The position numbers were made by a program, and so were the translations under genes. Below, in pieces: positions 15,944-25,182 of a stretch of 42,867 nt of DNA. Position 1 is the stretch's first letter, and each line of letters starts with the position of its first letter. The stretch is from Myxococcales bacterium (GTDB lineage Bacteria > Myxococcota_A > Polyangia > Polyangiales > Polyangiaceae), in contig JAAFHV010000047.1 of assembly GCA_013297655.1 (NCBI GenBank), positions 1 through 42,867 of the forward strand. The letters are read 5' to 3'. Under the pieces are notes generated by a model. That model was not told where the DNA came from. It saw nothing but the letters and a program-made list of their open reading frames with translations, and searched no databases.

Positions 15944-17640
15944 TGGCAACGCGACGCGATCTGATCTCCGCCGCCCAAGGGAAAATTCCCTGCGATCTCC
16001 TCCTCGAGGAAGCCACCTGGCTCGACGTGTTCACCGGCACGTTCCGGAAGGGCAACGTCGCGGTCTACGACGGCACGATCGTAGGCATTGGCGAGGATGC
16101 GACGCTCCCCGCCAAGCGCAAACGCAACGTCGCGGGGATGACGATCGTGCCCGGGTTCGTCGACGCGCACGTGCACCTCGAGAGCTCGCTCATGACACCG
16201 CGCAACTTCGAGCGGTCCGTCTTGCCGCGCGGCACCACGACCGCGATCTGCGATCCGCACGAGCTCGCGAACGTGCTCGGCCTCCCTGGGATTCGTTATT
16301 TCCTCGAGGCGAGCGAGACGCTCTCGTTGTCGCTCAAGGTCATGCTCAGCTCGTGCGTTCCCGCGACCACGTTCGAGACGAACGGCGGCGGCGCGCTCGA
16401 CGCGATGGCCCTCGCAGGGCTCGCGAGCCACCCGAGCGCGCTCGGCCTCGCCGAGGTCATGAACGTGCCCGGGGTGCTCCACGCGCTCCCGGACATGATG
16501 GAGAAGCTCGACGCCTTCGAGGGTCGCCCGATCGACGGCCATTGCCCGCTCCTTCGCGGACAGGCGCTCTCCGCCTACGCCGCGGCGGGCATCACGAGCT
16601 GCCACGAGAGCTCGGAGCTCGAGGAGGCGCGCGAGAAGCTCATGAAGGGCATCCACGTGTGGATCCGCGAGGGCAGCGTCGCGAAGGATCTCGACGCGCT
16701 CTTGCCGCTCTTGGACATGGCGACCTCCACGAGCATGGGGTTTTGCACCGACGATCGAAACCCGCTCGACATCGCGCGGGAAGGCCACGTCGATCACCTG
16801 GTCCGCACCGCGATTCGGCGCGGCGTTCCTCCCGAGGTCGTGTTCCGCGCCGCGAGCTACGGCGTGGCTCTTCACTACGGCCTCGCGTCGCACGCGACAA
16901 AGCGTCGCATCGGCGCGCTCGCCCCCGGCTTCGCGGCCGACCTGGTCGTCCTGGGCGACGTGGGCTCGTGCGCGATCGACTCGGTCTACGCCTCGGGCGT
17001 GCACACGAGCGAGATCGTCGAGGCCGGCGACAGGCCCCTCTCCTCCACCGGCAACACCGTAAAATGCACGATCCCGAACCCCGAGGACCTCGAAGGGCCG
17101 GATGGGCAGGTGCACGTCATCGGCGTTCGCCACGGGCGCATCCTCACGGACCGCAGCGTGGAGAGCTCACGCGCCCGCGGGGTGGCGCGCCTCTCCGTGA
17201 TCGAGCGCCACGGGCACGGCCGTAAGCCCTCCAACGGCTACGTGCGCGGCTTCGGTGAAGCGTTCTCCGGCGCGATCGCGTCGAGCGTCGGCCACGACAG
17301 CCACAACCTCATCGTCGTCGGCACCGACACGTCGGACATGCAAAAGGCGCTCGCTGTCCTCGCCGAGCACGGCGGTGGCTTCGCGGTCGTGAAGGGAGGA
17401 GCGCTCCTCGCGTGCCTCCCCCTCCCCGAGGGTGGGCTCATGTCGACGAAGAGCCCGGACGAGCTCCGCGCCGCGCTCGAAGAGCTCCATGGCGCGAGCA
17501 AAGCGGCAGGCTGCGAGCTCCCCGAGCCGTTCCTCCAGCTCGCGTTCTTGAGCCTGCCCGTCATCCCGTCGCTCAAGCTCACCGACCACGGTCTCATGGA
17601 TGTCGACGCGTGGTCCCTCATCCCCGTGCGCGCCGCTTGA
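15943..17640 (+). CDS. ade: Adenine deaminase
   Basis: A 565-residue amidohydrolase converting adenine to hypoxanthine and ammonia in purine salvage. The metal-binding motif VDAHVHLESS (H76, H78, E80), CDPHELANV (H106) and the GFCTDDRNPLD segment are the signatures of the Ade family, and the C-terminal domain (about 400-565) is also typical. Length is normal for the family. The ATG at 15943 has no Shine-Dalgarno site but a -10 box directly upstream, suggesting leaderless expression. The protease gene diverges from it. The next gene downstream in the same direction begins 139 bp away and seems unrelated. Confidence 0.95.
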   Translation: MATRRDLISAAQGKIPCDLLLEEATWLDVFTGTFRKGNVAVYDGTIVGIGEDATLPAKRKRNVAGMTIVPGFVDAHVHLESSLMTPRNFERSVLPRGTTTAICDPHELANVLGLPGIRYFLEASETLSLSLKVMLSSCVPATTFETNGGGALDAMALAGLASHPSALGLAEVMNVPGVLHALPDMMEKLDAFEGRPIDGHCPLLRGQALSAYAAAGITSCHESSELEEAREKLMKGIHVWIREGSVAKDLDALLPLLDMATSTSMGFCTDDRNPLDIAREGHVDHLVRTAIRRGVPPEVVFRAASYGVALHYGLASHATKRRIGALAPGFAADLVVLGDVGSCAIDSVYASGVHTSEIVEAGDRPLSSTGNTVKCTIPNPEDLEGPDGQVHVIGVRHGRILTDRSVESSRARGVARLSVIERHGHGRKPSNGYVRGFGEAFSGAIASSVGHDSHNLIVVGTDTSDMQKALAVLAEHGGGFAVVKGGALLACLPLPEGGLMSTKSPDELRAALEELHGASKAAGCELPEPFLQLAFLSLPVIPSLKLTDHGLMDVDAWSLIPVRAA

Positions 17641-17779
17641 ACGAATGGCCCGAGCCGCTCGGCCGAACTACGCCAAATCCCTCCAACGTGTCATAAAAAG
17701 CCCCGCGCTCCTAGGATTCTTCAGAACCTCTTTGCGCCCGGGGCCCGGCGCGCTATGCCACACGCGGAAAGAGGGTTAC

Positions 17780-18193
17780 GTGGCGCAACCGAAGGAAGAC
17801 ATCCGCTCGGAAGAAGAGAACCCCGAGGAGCCCTTTTCGCGCACGCCCTCGAGCCGGCCCACGCGACCGCCGTCCGCGTTCTCGGTCGACGTCACGCAGG
17901 TTCCCCTCACCGGCGAGAACGTGCCGCGCCCCCTCACTACTCACCCGGGCGACGCCAACCTCGACGTGCGGGAGGCCTTCTTGTTCCTCCACGCCGACGG
18001 CGCATCGTCGCTCTACGCGATCGCCGACATGACCCAGGTGCCGCTCGACGAGGTGAAGATCGGCTTCCTTCGTCTCCACGCGAAGGGCCTCGTCGAGCTC
18101 GAGCAAGCCACCTCGCCGCGCTCCGGCCTCGCGTTCTCGAACGAGCGGCCCACGGTCACGCCGCCGCCGATTCCGCGCGCCATAAAGAGCTGA
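17780..18193 (+). CDS. Small protein with winged-helix-like domain
   Basis: A 137-residue protein of unknown function. The GTG at 17780 is chosen because GGAAAGAGGG precedes it; the open frame extends further upstream but with non-coding-like composition overlapping the end of ade. The first 60 residues are acidic and Pro/Ser/Arg-rich, probably disordered. Residues about 70-115 (starting DVREAFLFLHADG and including YAIADMTQVPLDEV) look like a helix-turn-helix or winged-helix domain of the kind that senses through several short helices. The tail is Pro-rich. It could be a small regulator or adaptor. The hairpin CGGCGG/CCGCCG (18239-18256) lies beyond its stop. I do not recognise a named family. 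Confidence 0.6.
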   Translation: MAQPKEDIRSEEENPEEPFSRTPSSRPTRPPSAFSVDVTQVPLTGENVPRPLTTHPGDANLDVREAFLFLHADGASSLYAIADMTQVPLDEVKIGFLRLHAKGLVELEQATSPRSGLAFSNERPTVTPPPIPRAIKS

Positions 18194-18354
18194 TCGACCG
18201 GCGCCGCGCTTCGCGCGCTTCTCGCGCTCATCATGGTTCGGCGGTTCGTTCCGCCGGCCCCGCGGTTCCGCTTCCTGTTCTACGTCGACGTGGAAACCGC
18301 GTTCGACCCCGCATGTCCGACGGCGTAGAAACGCGGCGAGCCTGGACCACCGCG
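18194..18354. other. Convergent intergenic gap with weak hairpin
   Basis: Between the winged-helix-like gene (plus) and the HEAT-repeat gene (minus). It contains an inverted repeat CGGCGG (18239-18244) / CCGCCG (18251-18256) with a 6-nt loop and no U-tract, a possible terminator. A 31-codon plus-strand frame from the ATG at 18233 lacks a ribosome-binding site and is not called as a gene. Confidence 0.35.
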
Positions 18355-21192
18355 TCAGGGGATGTCGCCGTGCACCACGCGCGCCGCGAGCATGCGCTGA
18401 ACCTCGGGGTCGTCGCGGTGGGACGCGAGCGCGCGCTCCGCACGTGTCCGCACGAACGAACGCGGATCGTCGAGCAGGTGCACGAGCTCCGGCAGGGCGC
18501 GCGGATCGTCGGGAGGGTCGTCGGCGATGACCGCGCGCACGTGCGGATCGGTCGACCGCAGGCCCTCGATCAGCGCCATGTTGCCGCGCGGATCTCCCAT
18601 TCGTTTCAATGCTTTACAGAACCACACGAGGTGGTGGGGCGCGTCGTCGTACTCGTACGTCGAGGCGAGCGGCTCCTCGAACAAGCGGCGCAGGCTACGC
18701 ACGAGCGGCGCGACGGACGACGGGTGCCCGATCGCCGCGAGGCGGAGCGCGACGTTGTAACGGAACACGCCGTTCTTGTCGTGGAGCGCCTGGTGGAGCG
18801 CGTCGAGGCCGCGGCGCTCGATCTCCGGGAGGAGGAATCGGTAGTACGGGCGCACACGGGGGACGCGGTGCCCTTGTGCGCGAAACGCCGCCGTCGCCGC
18901 GCGCCGAACGGCGTGATCGTCGAGGGTGACGAAGTAGCGAACGGCGTCCATGTCGAACTCGACGCCACCCGATTCTTCGAAGCACCGGAACGCCCACACG
19001 CGGCGGCGCGAGGTCTCTTCGCGCTTGAACGCGGGCTCCCACAGCGCACGCTCGAGCGCGTCGTCGAAGCCCTCGACCTTGGCGCCGAGCTTCGTCATCG
19101 TCGCGAGGCGTACGACCTCGGCGGCGCGGTCCGCGAGCACCACGTCGCGCGCGAGATCGCGCGTGTCGCGCGCTTCGTCGGCGCTCGATCCGCCGAGCTG
19201 CCCGAGCGCCCAGAGGAGCTCGGTCGGCACGCCGTCGCGTTGGGTCGCCGCGATTCGGGTGAGCTCGCGGAGCCGTGGCGCCGCCGCGGTGTGATCGAGG
19301 CGAGCGAGCGCCTCCGCGCATATCGGGTAGAGCGGCCGATACTCGAGGCTCTTCGACGAGAGCAGCTCGAACAACAGCGCCCCTGCCGGCGCGGCGCTCG
19401 CGCCGATCGCACCGAGGGTGACGACGAGCTCACGTACGAGGGGGCCGCGCTCGAGCCCCTCCTTCCAGTCGCGGAGCGGGTTGTCGGCGAGCAGGCTCGC
19501 GAGGCGGGGCGCGGCGACACGTGCATCGAGGCCGCGGAGCGCGGAGACCACGCTCGTCTCGAGGTGCCGATAGCGTTGCGGCGCGCGATCGAGGAGGGAT
19601 ACGAGGTGCGGCGTCGCGCGCGCATCGCCGATCGCTCCGAGCATCTCGATCGCGCGCAAATCCTCGCGCAACGCCCTACCGACGAGCAGTGGAACGAGCA
19701 CCGGGTGCGCGTGCTCCGAGAGCGCGAGCAGCGCCTCCTCTTTTTCGTTCAAGAGCACGAGGTTGTCGTGAACGTGGCCGTCGCGGTCCAGGTAGTCGAC
19801 GATCGTGAGCGCGCACTCCACGTCCGGTCGCTCGGCGAGCGTGGAGCGGATGGCGTCGTGCACGCCGGTGTCTTCGAGGTGCTCCCACGCGAGGGCCTCG
19901 AGGTCCCCCACCGACCGCATGCGGTACCCGCTCCGCATCGACGCCGGGTTCGGGCTCACCACGTCGCGATCGGACCCGGGCGCGCGGACCCGCGAGCGCG
20001 ACGAGACGCGCGACGAGGGCGGCGCTCCGAGCCCGAGGGAGAGAAAATCGGACTTTGCTTTGGACAGGCTCTTCCCCGCGCCGAGCAGATCCCGTCGACC
20101 GCGCGCGACGTCGTCGAAGAACCCCGCCGCGTCGACGACGAGCTTCGCGGGGCTCTTCCGGCACACCGAAATCGCCTCCAGCATGCGCTGCTCTTCGTCG
20201 AGAAAGTACGTACGAAAGAGCGTGTAGAGCGCGGTGGGAACCGAGCCTGGCATCGCGCGGAGGTACCGATCCCAGATCGTCTTCGAGAGCGGCGGGTTGT
20301 GGCGGCTCGAGAACGCGCGGCGCACGTCGTCGAGGTTGAAGATCCCGTCGTCCGAGACGAGCCCGAAGATCCAAAGCGAGCGCGCGAACCCCTGCAGCAC
20401 CGCCGAACGCGGCGGCACGTAGGGAGCCCCCTTCCCCTTCCGCGCGATCTTCTCGATCTCGGCGAACGGCGAGCGGCGGGAGAGGTACGGGCGCACCGCC
20501 TCCGCCGACTCGGCGAACTCCGCGTCGTCGATCTCGCCGGAGCGTCGAACGTCGAGGAGCGCCGCCGCGTACGCGAACGACGATAGGTCGCGCGTGAGCG
20601 GCCCGGTGAGCGAGCGCTTCACCCACGAGTACGAGAACACCGCGTCGCGGCTCACGCGTCGCGGGGCATCGGGCCGAGGCTCGTCGAGGCCGTCGTAGAG
20701 CGAGACGAAGAACGTCTCCCCCGCGTCGGTCCGCGCGATCGGCAGCGCGCCGACGAGGAGCCCCAAAAGCGCGCTCGAGCCACCCGCCGCCACGAGCGAA
20801 GCGAAAGCGTCGTCGCCTCGTGGCTCGCGCGGCTCGTGCGACTCACGAACCGATGCGGTCCACGTCGCGTCGTTGGAGGCGCCTTCGGCAGGCGCCGTGC
20901 GGGGCGGAGCGTCGAGGGCGAGCGGGTGCAGGAGCTCGAGGTCGCCGAGGATGGGCCTCACTCCCGAGAGCGAGGTGAACGCGACGAGATCGCGCGGCGG
21001 CACGAACCCGTACGCGCGCACGAAATCTTGCACGAAGCGAACCGCCGGCGGCGAAGGCTCGCGAACGAACCGCTCGAGGAACGCGTGCGGCGTCTCCGTG
21101 CGCACGCGCGAGACGAGCGTCTTCGTCGCGAACGCGAGGCGCGCTTCGAGCGTGAGCTCTTCGGGTTGGTCGGAGGAGAGTGCACCCATCAT
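18355..21192 (-). CDS. Large HEAT-repeat protein
   Basis: A 945-residue protein with no signal peptide or membrane segment, so probably cytoplasmic. The C-terminal half (about 480-945) is built of HEAT-like alpha-helical repeats; examples are LRAIEMLGAIGDARATPHL and NVALRLAAIGHPSSVAPL. The N-terminal half is of unknown fold. It contains two degenerate EF-hand-like loops, LLDVRRSGEIDDAEF and GLVSDDGIFNLDDV, followed by helices, so a vestigial calcium-binding pair is possible. HEAT scaffolds usually mediate protein-protein contacts; no partner is indicated here. The start is one of two adjacent ATGs (21192 or 21189). It lies 243 bp downstream of the PGAM5-like gene, same strand, in a gap where I see no clear promoter. 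Confidence 0.75.
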   Translation of the reverse strand: MMGALSSDQPEELTLEARLAFATKTLVSRVRTETPHAFLERFVREPSPPAVRFVQDFVRAYGFVPPRDLVAFTSLSGVRPILGDLELLHPLALDAPPRTAPAEGASNDATWTASVRESHEPREPRGDDAFASLVAAGGSSALLGLLVGALPIARTDAGETFFVSLYDGLDEPRPDAPRRVSRDAVFSYSWVKRSLTGPLTRDLSSFAYAAALLDVRRSGEIDDAEFAESAEAVRPYLSRRSPFAEIEKIARKGKGAPYVPPRSAVLQGFARSLWIFGLVSDDGIFNLDDVRRAFSSRHNPPLSKTIWDRYLRAMPGSVPTALYTLFRTYFLDEEQRMLEAISVCRKSPAKLVVDAAGFFDDVARGRRDLLGAGKSLSKAKSDFLSLGLGAPPSSRVSSRSRVRAPGSDRDVVSPNPASMRSGYRMRSVGDLEALAWEHLEDTGVHDAIRSTLAERPDVECALTIVDYLDRDGHVHDNLVLLNEKEEALLALSEHAHPVLVPLLVGRALREDLRAIEMLGAIGDARATPHLVSLLDRAPQRYRHLETSVVSALRGLDARVAAPRLASLLADNPLRDWKEGLERGPLVRELVVTLGAIGASAAPAGALLFELLSSKSLEYRPLYPICAEALARLDHTAAAPRLRELTRIAATQRDGVPTELLWALGQLGGSSADEARDTRDLARDVVLADRAAEVVRLATMTKLGAKVEGFDDALERALWEPAFKREETSRRRVWAFRCFEESGGVEFDMDAVRYFVTLDDHAVRRAATAAFRAQGHRVPRVRPYYRFLLPEIERRGLDALHQALHDKNGVFRYNVALRLAAIGHPSSVAPLVRSLRRLFEEPLASTYEYDDAPHHLVWFCKALKRMGDPRGNMALIEGLRSTDPHVRAVIADDPPDDPRALPELVHLLDDPRSFVRTRAERALASHRDDPEVQRMLAARVVHGDIP

Positions 21193-21435
21193 CGTCGCGG
21201 CTCGGGTCCATCACGCGCCCACTCGCATGCGCGTGGCCCCCGCCCGCGGTCGCACCGAAGATGGTCGTGAAAACCTCGGCCCGGGTCAACGAGAGAGACA
21301 GCCTCTTTTTCGGCGCGACACCGTGCCACGATGTGGTCGCATGGCCGACGTGCTCGCGTGCCACGTACGCAACGGCGCGAGATTGCACCGAATGACTCAA
21401 AAGATGCTCCGACGGAAAGCCGCCCGAAGCGAGCG

Positions 21436-21975
21436 TTACGTCACCGCATCGGGTGGGAGGTGCGAGGTCTCGTTGTAGGAGACGACACGTAGACGGGTGT
21501 CGCGAACGAAGATTTTCGTGATCCCGCAGTGATTCGAGACGAGCTTCGTCCAGGTGCGCGCGGGAACTCCGAGGGCCTTCGCGACGAGGTAACGAATCAG
21601 GTTGCCGTGGCAAACGAGGAGCTCCGACGTATCGCCGCGCGCAGGAGCGAAGAAGGTGGCGAAGACCTCGTCGAAGCGCTCGCGGTCGGCGGCAGCGCTC
21701 TTCGCGGTCACGCCGAGGGAGGTCACCTTGGTGGGCACGCCCTCGGCCAAGATGCCCACCACGACGGGCTTCACCTTCCATGGGCCGACGACCTCCGCGC
21801 ACGTCTCGCGCGCGCGTACGAGCGGGCTCGAGACGACGCGATCGAAGCGCTCGCGCCGAAGCGCGACCTCCGAGTAACGCGCCTGCCGCTGACCGAGCAA
21901 CGTGAGGCCCGGATCGGGACCGTCGTCGAGCCGATACTCGCCGTGCCGCAGGAGCACCACCGTGCGAAGCCCCAT
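21436..21975 (-). CDS. PGAM5-like histidine phosphatase
   Basis: A 179-residue member of the histidine phosphatase superfamily. LLRHGEYR (R10, H11, the phospho-acceptor His) and VCHGNLIRYL (H123) provide the active site, and SSPLVRARET is the conserved middle motif. HGNLIRYLVAKALGVP, then NHCGIT, resembles the PGAM5 subgroup, which dephosphorylates proteins rather than phosphoglycerate. The ATG at 21975 is chosen because it places the RHG motif at the usual distance from the N-terminus; an upstream start would add a non-conserved leader. It is divergent from the KirBac gene with 94 bp between starts. The substrate is unknown. Confidence 0.88.
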   Translation of the reverse strand: MGLRTVVLLRHGEYRLDDGPDPGLTLLGQRQARYSEVALRRERFDRVVSSPLVRARETCAEVVGPWKVKPVVVGILAEGVPTKVTSLGVTAKSAAADRERFDEVFATFFAPARGDTSELLVCHGNLIRYLVAKALGVPARTWTKLVSNHCGITKIFVRDTRLRVVSYNETSHLPPDAVT

Positions 21976-22069
21976 GCGTCGATGCTCGCCCACCTCTCGA
22001 CCGGTTGCACCCAAAACCTTCACGCAGGATTCGACCCGCCGGCGGGACGTTCACGTACGATCGGCCTCG

Positions 22070-22966
22070 ATGGCGGAGCGCACGATCAAGTTGGTCGACA
22101 ATTCCCAGCAGCGCGGGATGTCTCTCCGCATTCGTGGGCGCCCCTTCGAGCCGCACAAAGACCTCTACCACTACGTGCTGTCGGTCTCGTGGCTCGGCTT
22201 CTTCGTGATCGTGTTCCTGCTCTATGTCGCGGTCAACGTGCTCTTCGCCGCCACCTACCGCCTCGCCCCGGACTGCATCGCGGGGGTGCACGACTTCGAG
22301 GCGGCGTTTTACTTCAGCGTGCAAACCATGGCGACGATCGGCTACGGCACCTTCGCGCCCGCGACCCGCTTCGGCCACGTGCTCGTCACGTTCGAGGCGA
22401 TCGCCGGCGTCTTCGCGACCGCGATGGTGACGGGCCTCACGTTCGCCAAATTCGCCCGTCCGACGGCGCGCGTGATCTTCGCGAGCAAGGTCGTCATCGC
22501 GCCTCGCAACGGCGTACCGCACCTCATGTTCCGCGTCGCGAACGCGCGAAACAACACGGTGGTGGAGGCCCAGCTCCGCGTCACCGTGCTCGTCAACGAG
22601 AAGACGCGCGAGGGCGACCTCATGCGCAGACAGGTCGACGTCCCGCTCGTGCGTCCGCAGACGAGCCTCTTTGCGCTCTCGTGGACGGCGATGCACGAGA
22701 TCACGGAAAAAAGCCTGTTCTTCGGCCCCACCGCGCTCGACGATCTTCGCGCCAAGAACGCAGAGATTTTGCTCAGCTTGAGCGGCCTCGATGACACGAT
22801 CTCGCAGCCGATCCACGCCCGCTACCGCTACGCGATCGACGACGTGGTGCACGATCACAAGTTCAAGGACGTGATCTCCACCGACGAGCACGGCGGGCGC
22901 GTCCTCGACTACAGCGCGTTCCACGACGTCGTCGCCCTCGACGAGAGCTCGCCGCGCGATACCTGA
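22070..22966 (+). CDS. Inward-rectifier-type potassium channel (KirBac)
   Basis: A 298-residue inner-membrane potassium channel. There are two membrane segments (about 38-60 and 101-126) around a pore helix and the selectivity filter TIGYGTFAP (T89-P97). The following cytoplasmic beta-rich domain (about 130-290) has the Kir signature sequence RVANARNN and later FSL-type strands (LFALSWTAMHEI). Length and layout match KirBac proteins. The ATG at 22070 starts a short N-terminal region with RGRPFEPHKDLYHYVLSVSW, similar to the slide helix of KirBac. The longer open frame upstream is not conserved. It is a single-gene transcript divergent from the PGAM5-like gene. The physiological role, presumably membrane-potential or K+ control, is inferred. 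Confidence 0.93.
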   Translation: MAERTIKLVDNSQQRGMSLRIRGRPFEPHKDLYHYVLSVSWLGFFVIVFLLYVAVNVLFAATYRLAPDCIAGVHDFEAAFYFSVQTMATIGYGTFAPATRFGHVLVTFEAIAGVFATAMVTGLTFAKFARPTARVIFASKVVIAPRNGVPHLMFRVANARNNTVVEAQLRVTVLVNEKTREGDLMRRQVDVPLVRPQTSLFALSWTAMHEITEKSLFFGPTALDDLRAKNAEILLSLSGLDDTISQPIHARYRYAIDDVVHDHKFKDVISTDEHGGRVLDYSAFHDVVALDESSPRDT

Positions 22967-23042
22967 TCGCCAGTCGCGCGTGATTCGTGCGCGCGCGCTC
23001 GCGCGTCGATCGACGTGACCGAGGATCGAGTCGACAAACGAA

Positions 23043-23077
23043 ACGAGGGCGGCACGGACGAACCGCGCAGCCCTCGT
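23043..23077 (-). terminator. Stem-loop terminating the TlpA-like gene
   Basis: ACGAGGGC (23043-23050) pairs perfectly with GCCCTCGT (23070-23077) around a 19-nt loop. On the minus strand the stem is followed by TTTCGTTTG. It lies 18 bp beyond the TlpA-like stop and also faces the end of the KirBac gene (22966). Confidence 0.6.
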
Positions 23078-23095
23078 GTCACGAGACCTCGAAGA

Positions 23096-23656
23096 TCAGA
23101 GGAGGCTCTTGATCTCCTTCTCGATCTCGGCCTCTTCGCCGTCGTGGTAGCCGAGGTGGACGAAGCGGACGACGCCCTGCTTGTCGACCACGAACGAGGC
23201 CGGCATGCTCTTGGGCTGCCACTTGGCCGCGATCTCTTTGCCCTTGTCCCAGCCGAGCGGGAACTTGGCGCCGAACTGCTCGCCGAACTCCTTGATGCCG
23301 GTGTTCTCGTCGTCCTCGGAGATGCCGACGACCTCGATCTGGCCTTTGTACTTCGTGAAGATCTCTTGGATCTTGGGGAAGGACTTCTTGCAGGGCTCGC
23401 ACCACGTCGCCCAGAAGTCGACGTAGACGACCTTGCCCTTCCACTTGTCCATCGAGGCCTTGCCCTGGCCGTTCAACGACTCGACATCGAACGCGGGGGC
23501 CGGATTGCCGACGAGCGGGTGCTTGCCGCCGCCCTCGGGCGACGCTGCACCACCGCCATCACCGCACGCGACGAGGGCGAGACCGGCGATCGCAAGACCG
23601 AGGACACCGGCCGTCAGAAACTTGGTCGAGAGAACCTTGGAGCCCGTGAATGTCAT
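23096..23656 (-). CDS. TlpA/ResA-like thioredoxin lipoprotein
   Basis: A 186-residue periplasmic thiol-disulfide oxidoreductase. The signal peptide ends in lipobox LVAC (C31); a Gly-rich linker follows. The thioredoxin domain (about 48-186) carries WATWCEPCKK with active-site C86 and C89 and the conserved cis-Pro in SMPASFVVD. Such proteins reduce or repair disulfides in envelope or cytochrome c precursors. The ATG at 23656 is preferred over a GTG six codons upstream because the extended -10 box at 23667-23675 would overlap the longer version. A terminator-like hairpin follows. Confidence 0.9.
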   Translation of the reverse strand: MTFTGSKVLSTKFLTAGVLGLAIAGLALVACGDGGGAASPEGGGKHPLVGNPAPAFDVESLNGQGKASMDKWKGKVVYVDFWATWCEPCKKSFPKIQEIFTKYKGQIEVVGISEDDENTGIKEFGEQFGAKFPLGWDKGKEIAAKWQPKSMPASFVVDKQGVVRFVHLGYHDGEEAEIEKEIKSLL

Positions 23657-23666
23657 GGACCGTACG

Positions 23667-23675
23667 AGTATCACA
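23667..23675 (-). promoter_or_regulatory. Extended -10 promoter of the TlpA-like gene
   Basis: On the minus strand the sequence TGTGATACT (23675-23667) fits the extended -10 pattern TGnTAnnnT. It ends 10 nt before the ATG at 23656, so the untranslated leader would be only a few nucleotides. No -35 match was seen, as is usual for extended -10 promoters. Confidence 0.45.
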
Positions 23676-23790
23676 GCCGTCGCCTATCCGATCCCGAGAT
23701 CGTGGCAAGGTTACGAGGGTGGTAGTCCGATGTAGGACGCGACCAGTTCTTTCGTGAGGTCGCGGGGTTCGAGGCGGGCTCGGCTCACGA

Positions 23791-25176
23791 TCAATTCAGG
23801 ATCGCGAGTGCCTCTTCCACTGTCCTCACGCCGAGTGCCAGGGTCGCTTCTTTGTCGCGTGGGCGAGCCTTCTTCGGTGTGTCGTCGAGCGCAGACTGCG
23901 CGTAGGGAACCACCGCCCGCGTGAAGCCCATTCCCTCCGCCTCCGCGATGCGCTCTTTGGCGCGCGGCACGCTGCGGACCTCCCCGGAGAGGCCGATCTC
24001 CCCGAAGGCGACGAGGTTCGGCGGAGCCGCCCGTTCGCGAAGGCTCGACGCGAGCGCGAGGGCGACGGCGAGGTCGGCCGCGGGCTCGTCGATGCGCGCG
24101 CCTCCCGCGACGCTGACGAACACGTCACAACCCGAGAGCGCGAGCCCGCACTTGCGTTCGAGCACGGCGAGGATCATCGCGAGGCGCGCGCCGTCGATGC
24201 CGACCGCCGTTCGCCGCGGCGATCCGTGCGAGAACGGCGACACGAGCGCCTGCACCTCCACCAGCATCGGACGAGAGCCCTCGCACGTGGCGCAGATCAC
24301 GCTGCCGGAGGCCTTCGCGTTTCGCTCGGCGAGGAAGAGCGCGCTCGGGTTCGCGACCTCCGCCATTCCGCTCGACGTCATCTCGAACACGCCGACCTCG
24401 GTCGCGCTCCCGAACCTGTTTTTCTGCGCTCGAAGCGATCGGAAGGCTTGGCCCCGCTCGCCCTCGAACGCGAGCACGGTGTCGACGAGGTGCTCGAGTA
24501 CCTTCGGCCCCGCGAGCGCGCCGTCTTTCGTGACGTGGCCGACGAGGAACGCGGCGACACCTTCGCGTTTGCACACCTCGACGATGCGCGACGCCACCTC
24601 GCGGAGCTGGCTCACCGTGCCGGCCGCGCTCTCGAGGGTGCTGCTCCGCACGGTCTGCACGCTGTCGAGGACGAGGGCCTGCGGCTTCGTCTCGGAGATC
24701 GCGGCGATGACCTCGTCGAGGTCGTTCTCCGCGAGCACGTGGAGCTCGTTCGCGGTCGCGCCGAGCCTGCGCGCACGGGTCGCGGTTTGTCCCGCGCTCT
24801 CCTCTCCGGAGACATAGAGCGTGACGATGCCCTTCTTCGAGAGCTCGGCGAGGGCCTGGAGGAGGAGCGTCGATTTGCCCACTCCCGGATCGCCGCCGAG
24901 GAGCACCACTCCGCCGGGGACGAGGCCGCCGCCGAGCACACGATCGAGCTCCGCGATCCCCGTCTCGATCCGCGCTTGCGTATCGGCGGCGATGTCGCCG
25001 ATCGGAACGGCCCTCGTTTTTCCAGGGACCGAGCGCGCGCGCGCCTTCTTCGCGTCGCCCGGGGTGCGCTCTTCGACGAGGCTATTCCAGGCGTGACAGC
25101 CCGTGCAGCGCCCGAGCCATCTCATGCTCGTCGCGCCGCACGCCTGGCATACGAACTGGGTCTCGCTCTTGGCCAC
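23791..25176 (-). CDS. radA: DNA repair protein RadA
   Basis: A 461-residue RadA/Sms protein, a RecA-like ATPase that promotes branch migration of recombination intermediates. The N-terminal zinc finger has C10, C13, C24 and C27. Walker A is GGDPGVGKST (94-103); the RadA-specific KNRFG motif is at 252-256. The C-terminal Lon-protease-like domain (about 285-461) contains DVFVSVAGGARIDEP and FGEIGLSGEVR. All expected motifs are intact and the length is normal. Its ATG at 25176 lies 6 bp after the stop of the SH3-like lipoprotein gene, same strand, so they are probably cotranscribed. Confidence 0.97.
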   Translation of the reverse strand: MAKSETQFVCQACGATSMRWLGRCTGCHAWNSLVEERTPGDAKKARARSVPGKTRAVPIGDIAADTQARIETGIAELDRVLGGGLVPGGVVLLGGDPGVGKSTLLLQALAELSKKGIVTLYVSGEESAGQTATRARRLGATANELHVLAENDLDEVIAAISETKPQALVLDSVQTVRSSTLESAAGTVSQLREVASRIVEVCKREGVAAFLVGHVTKDGALAGPKVLEHLVDTVLAFEGERGQAFRSLRAQKNRFGSATEVGVFEMTSSGMAEVANPSALFLAERNAKASGSVICATCEGSRPMLVEVQALVSPFSHGSPRRTAVGIDGARLAMILAVLERKCGLALSGCDVFVSVAGGARIDEPAADLAVALALASSLRERAAPPNLVAFGEIGLSGEVRSVPRAKERIAEAEGMGFTRAVVPYAQSALDDTPKKARPRDKEATLALGVRTVEEALAILN

Positions 25177-25182
25177 CCGCGC

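Noticed and set aside
13289-15964. Long plus-strand frame opposite the isomerase and protease genes
   Set aside because: It spans two real genes and the intrinsic terminator between them; no recognisable domain.
18233-18328. 31-codon plus-strand frame in the convergent gap
   Set aside because: No ribosome-binding site, no homology recognised, and it contains the hairpin; too weak to call a gene.
21341-21478. 45-codon plus-strand frame over the end of the PGAM5-like gene
   Set aside because: It overlaps the real gene's conserved end and has no ribosome-binding site; a shadow frame.
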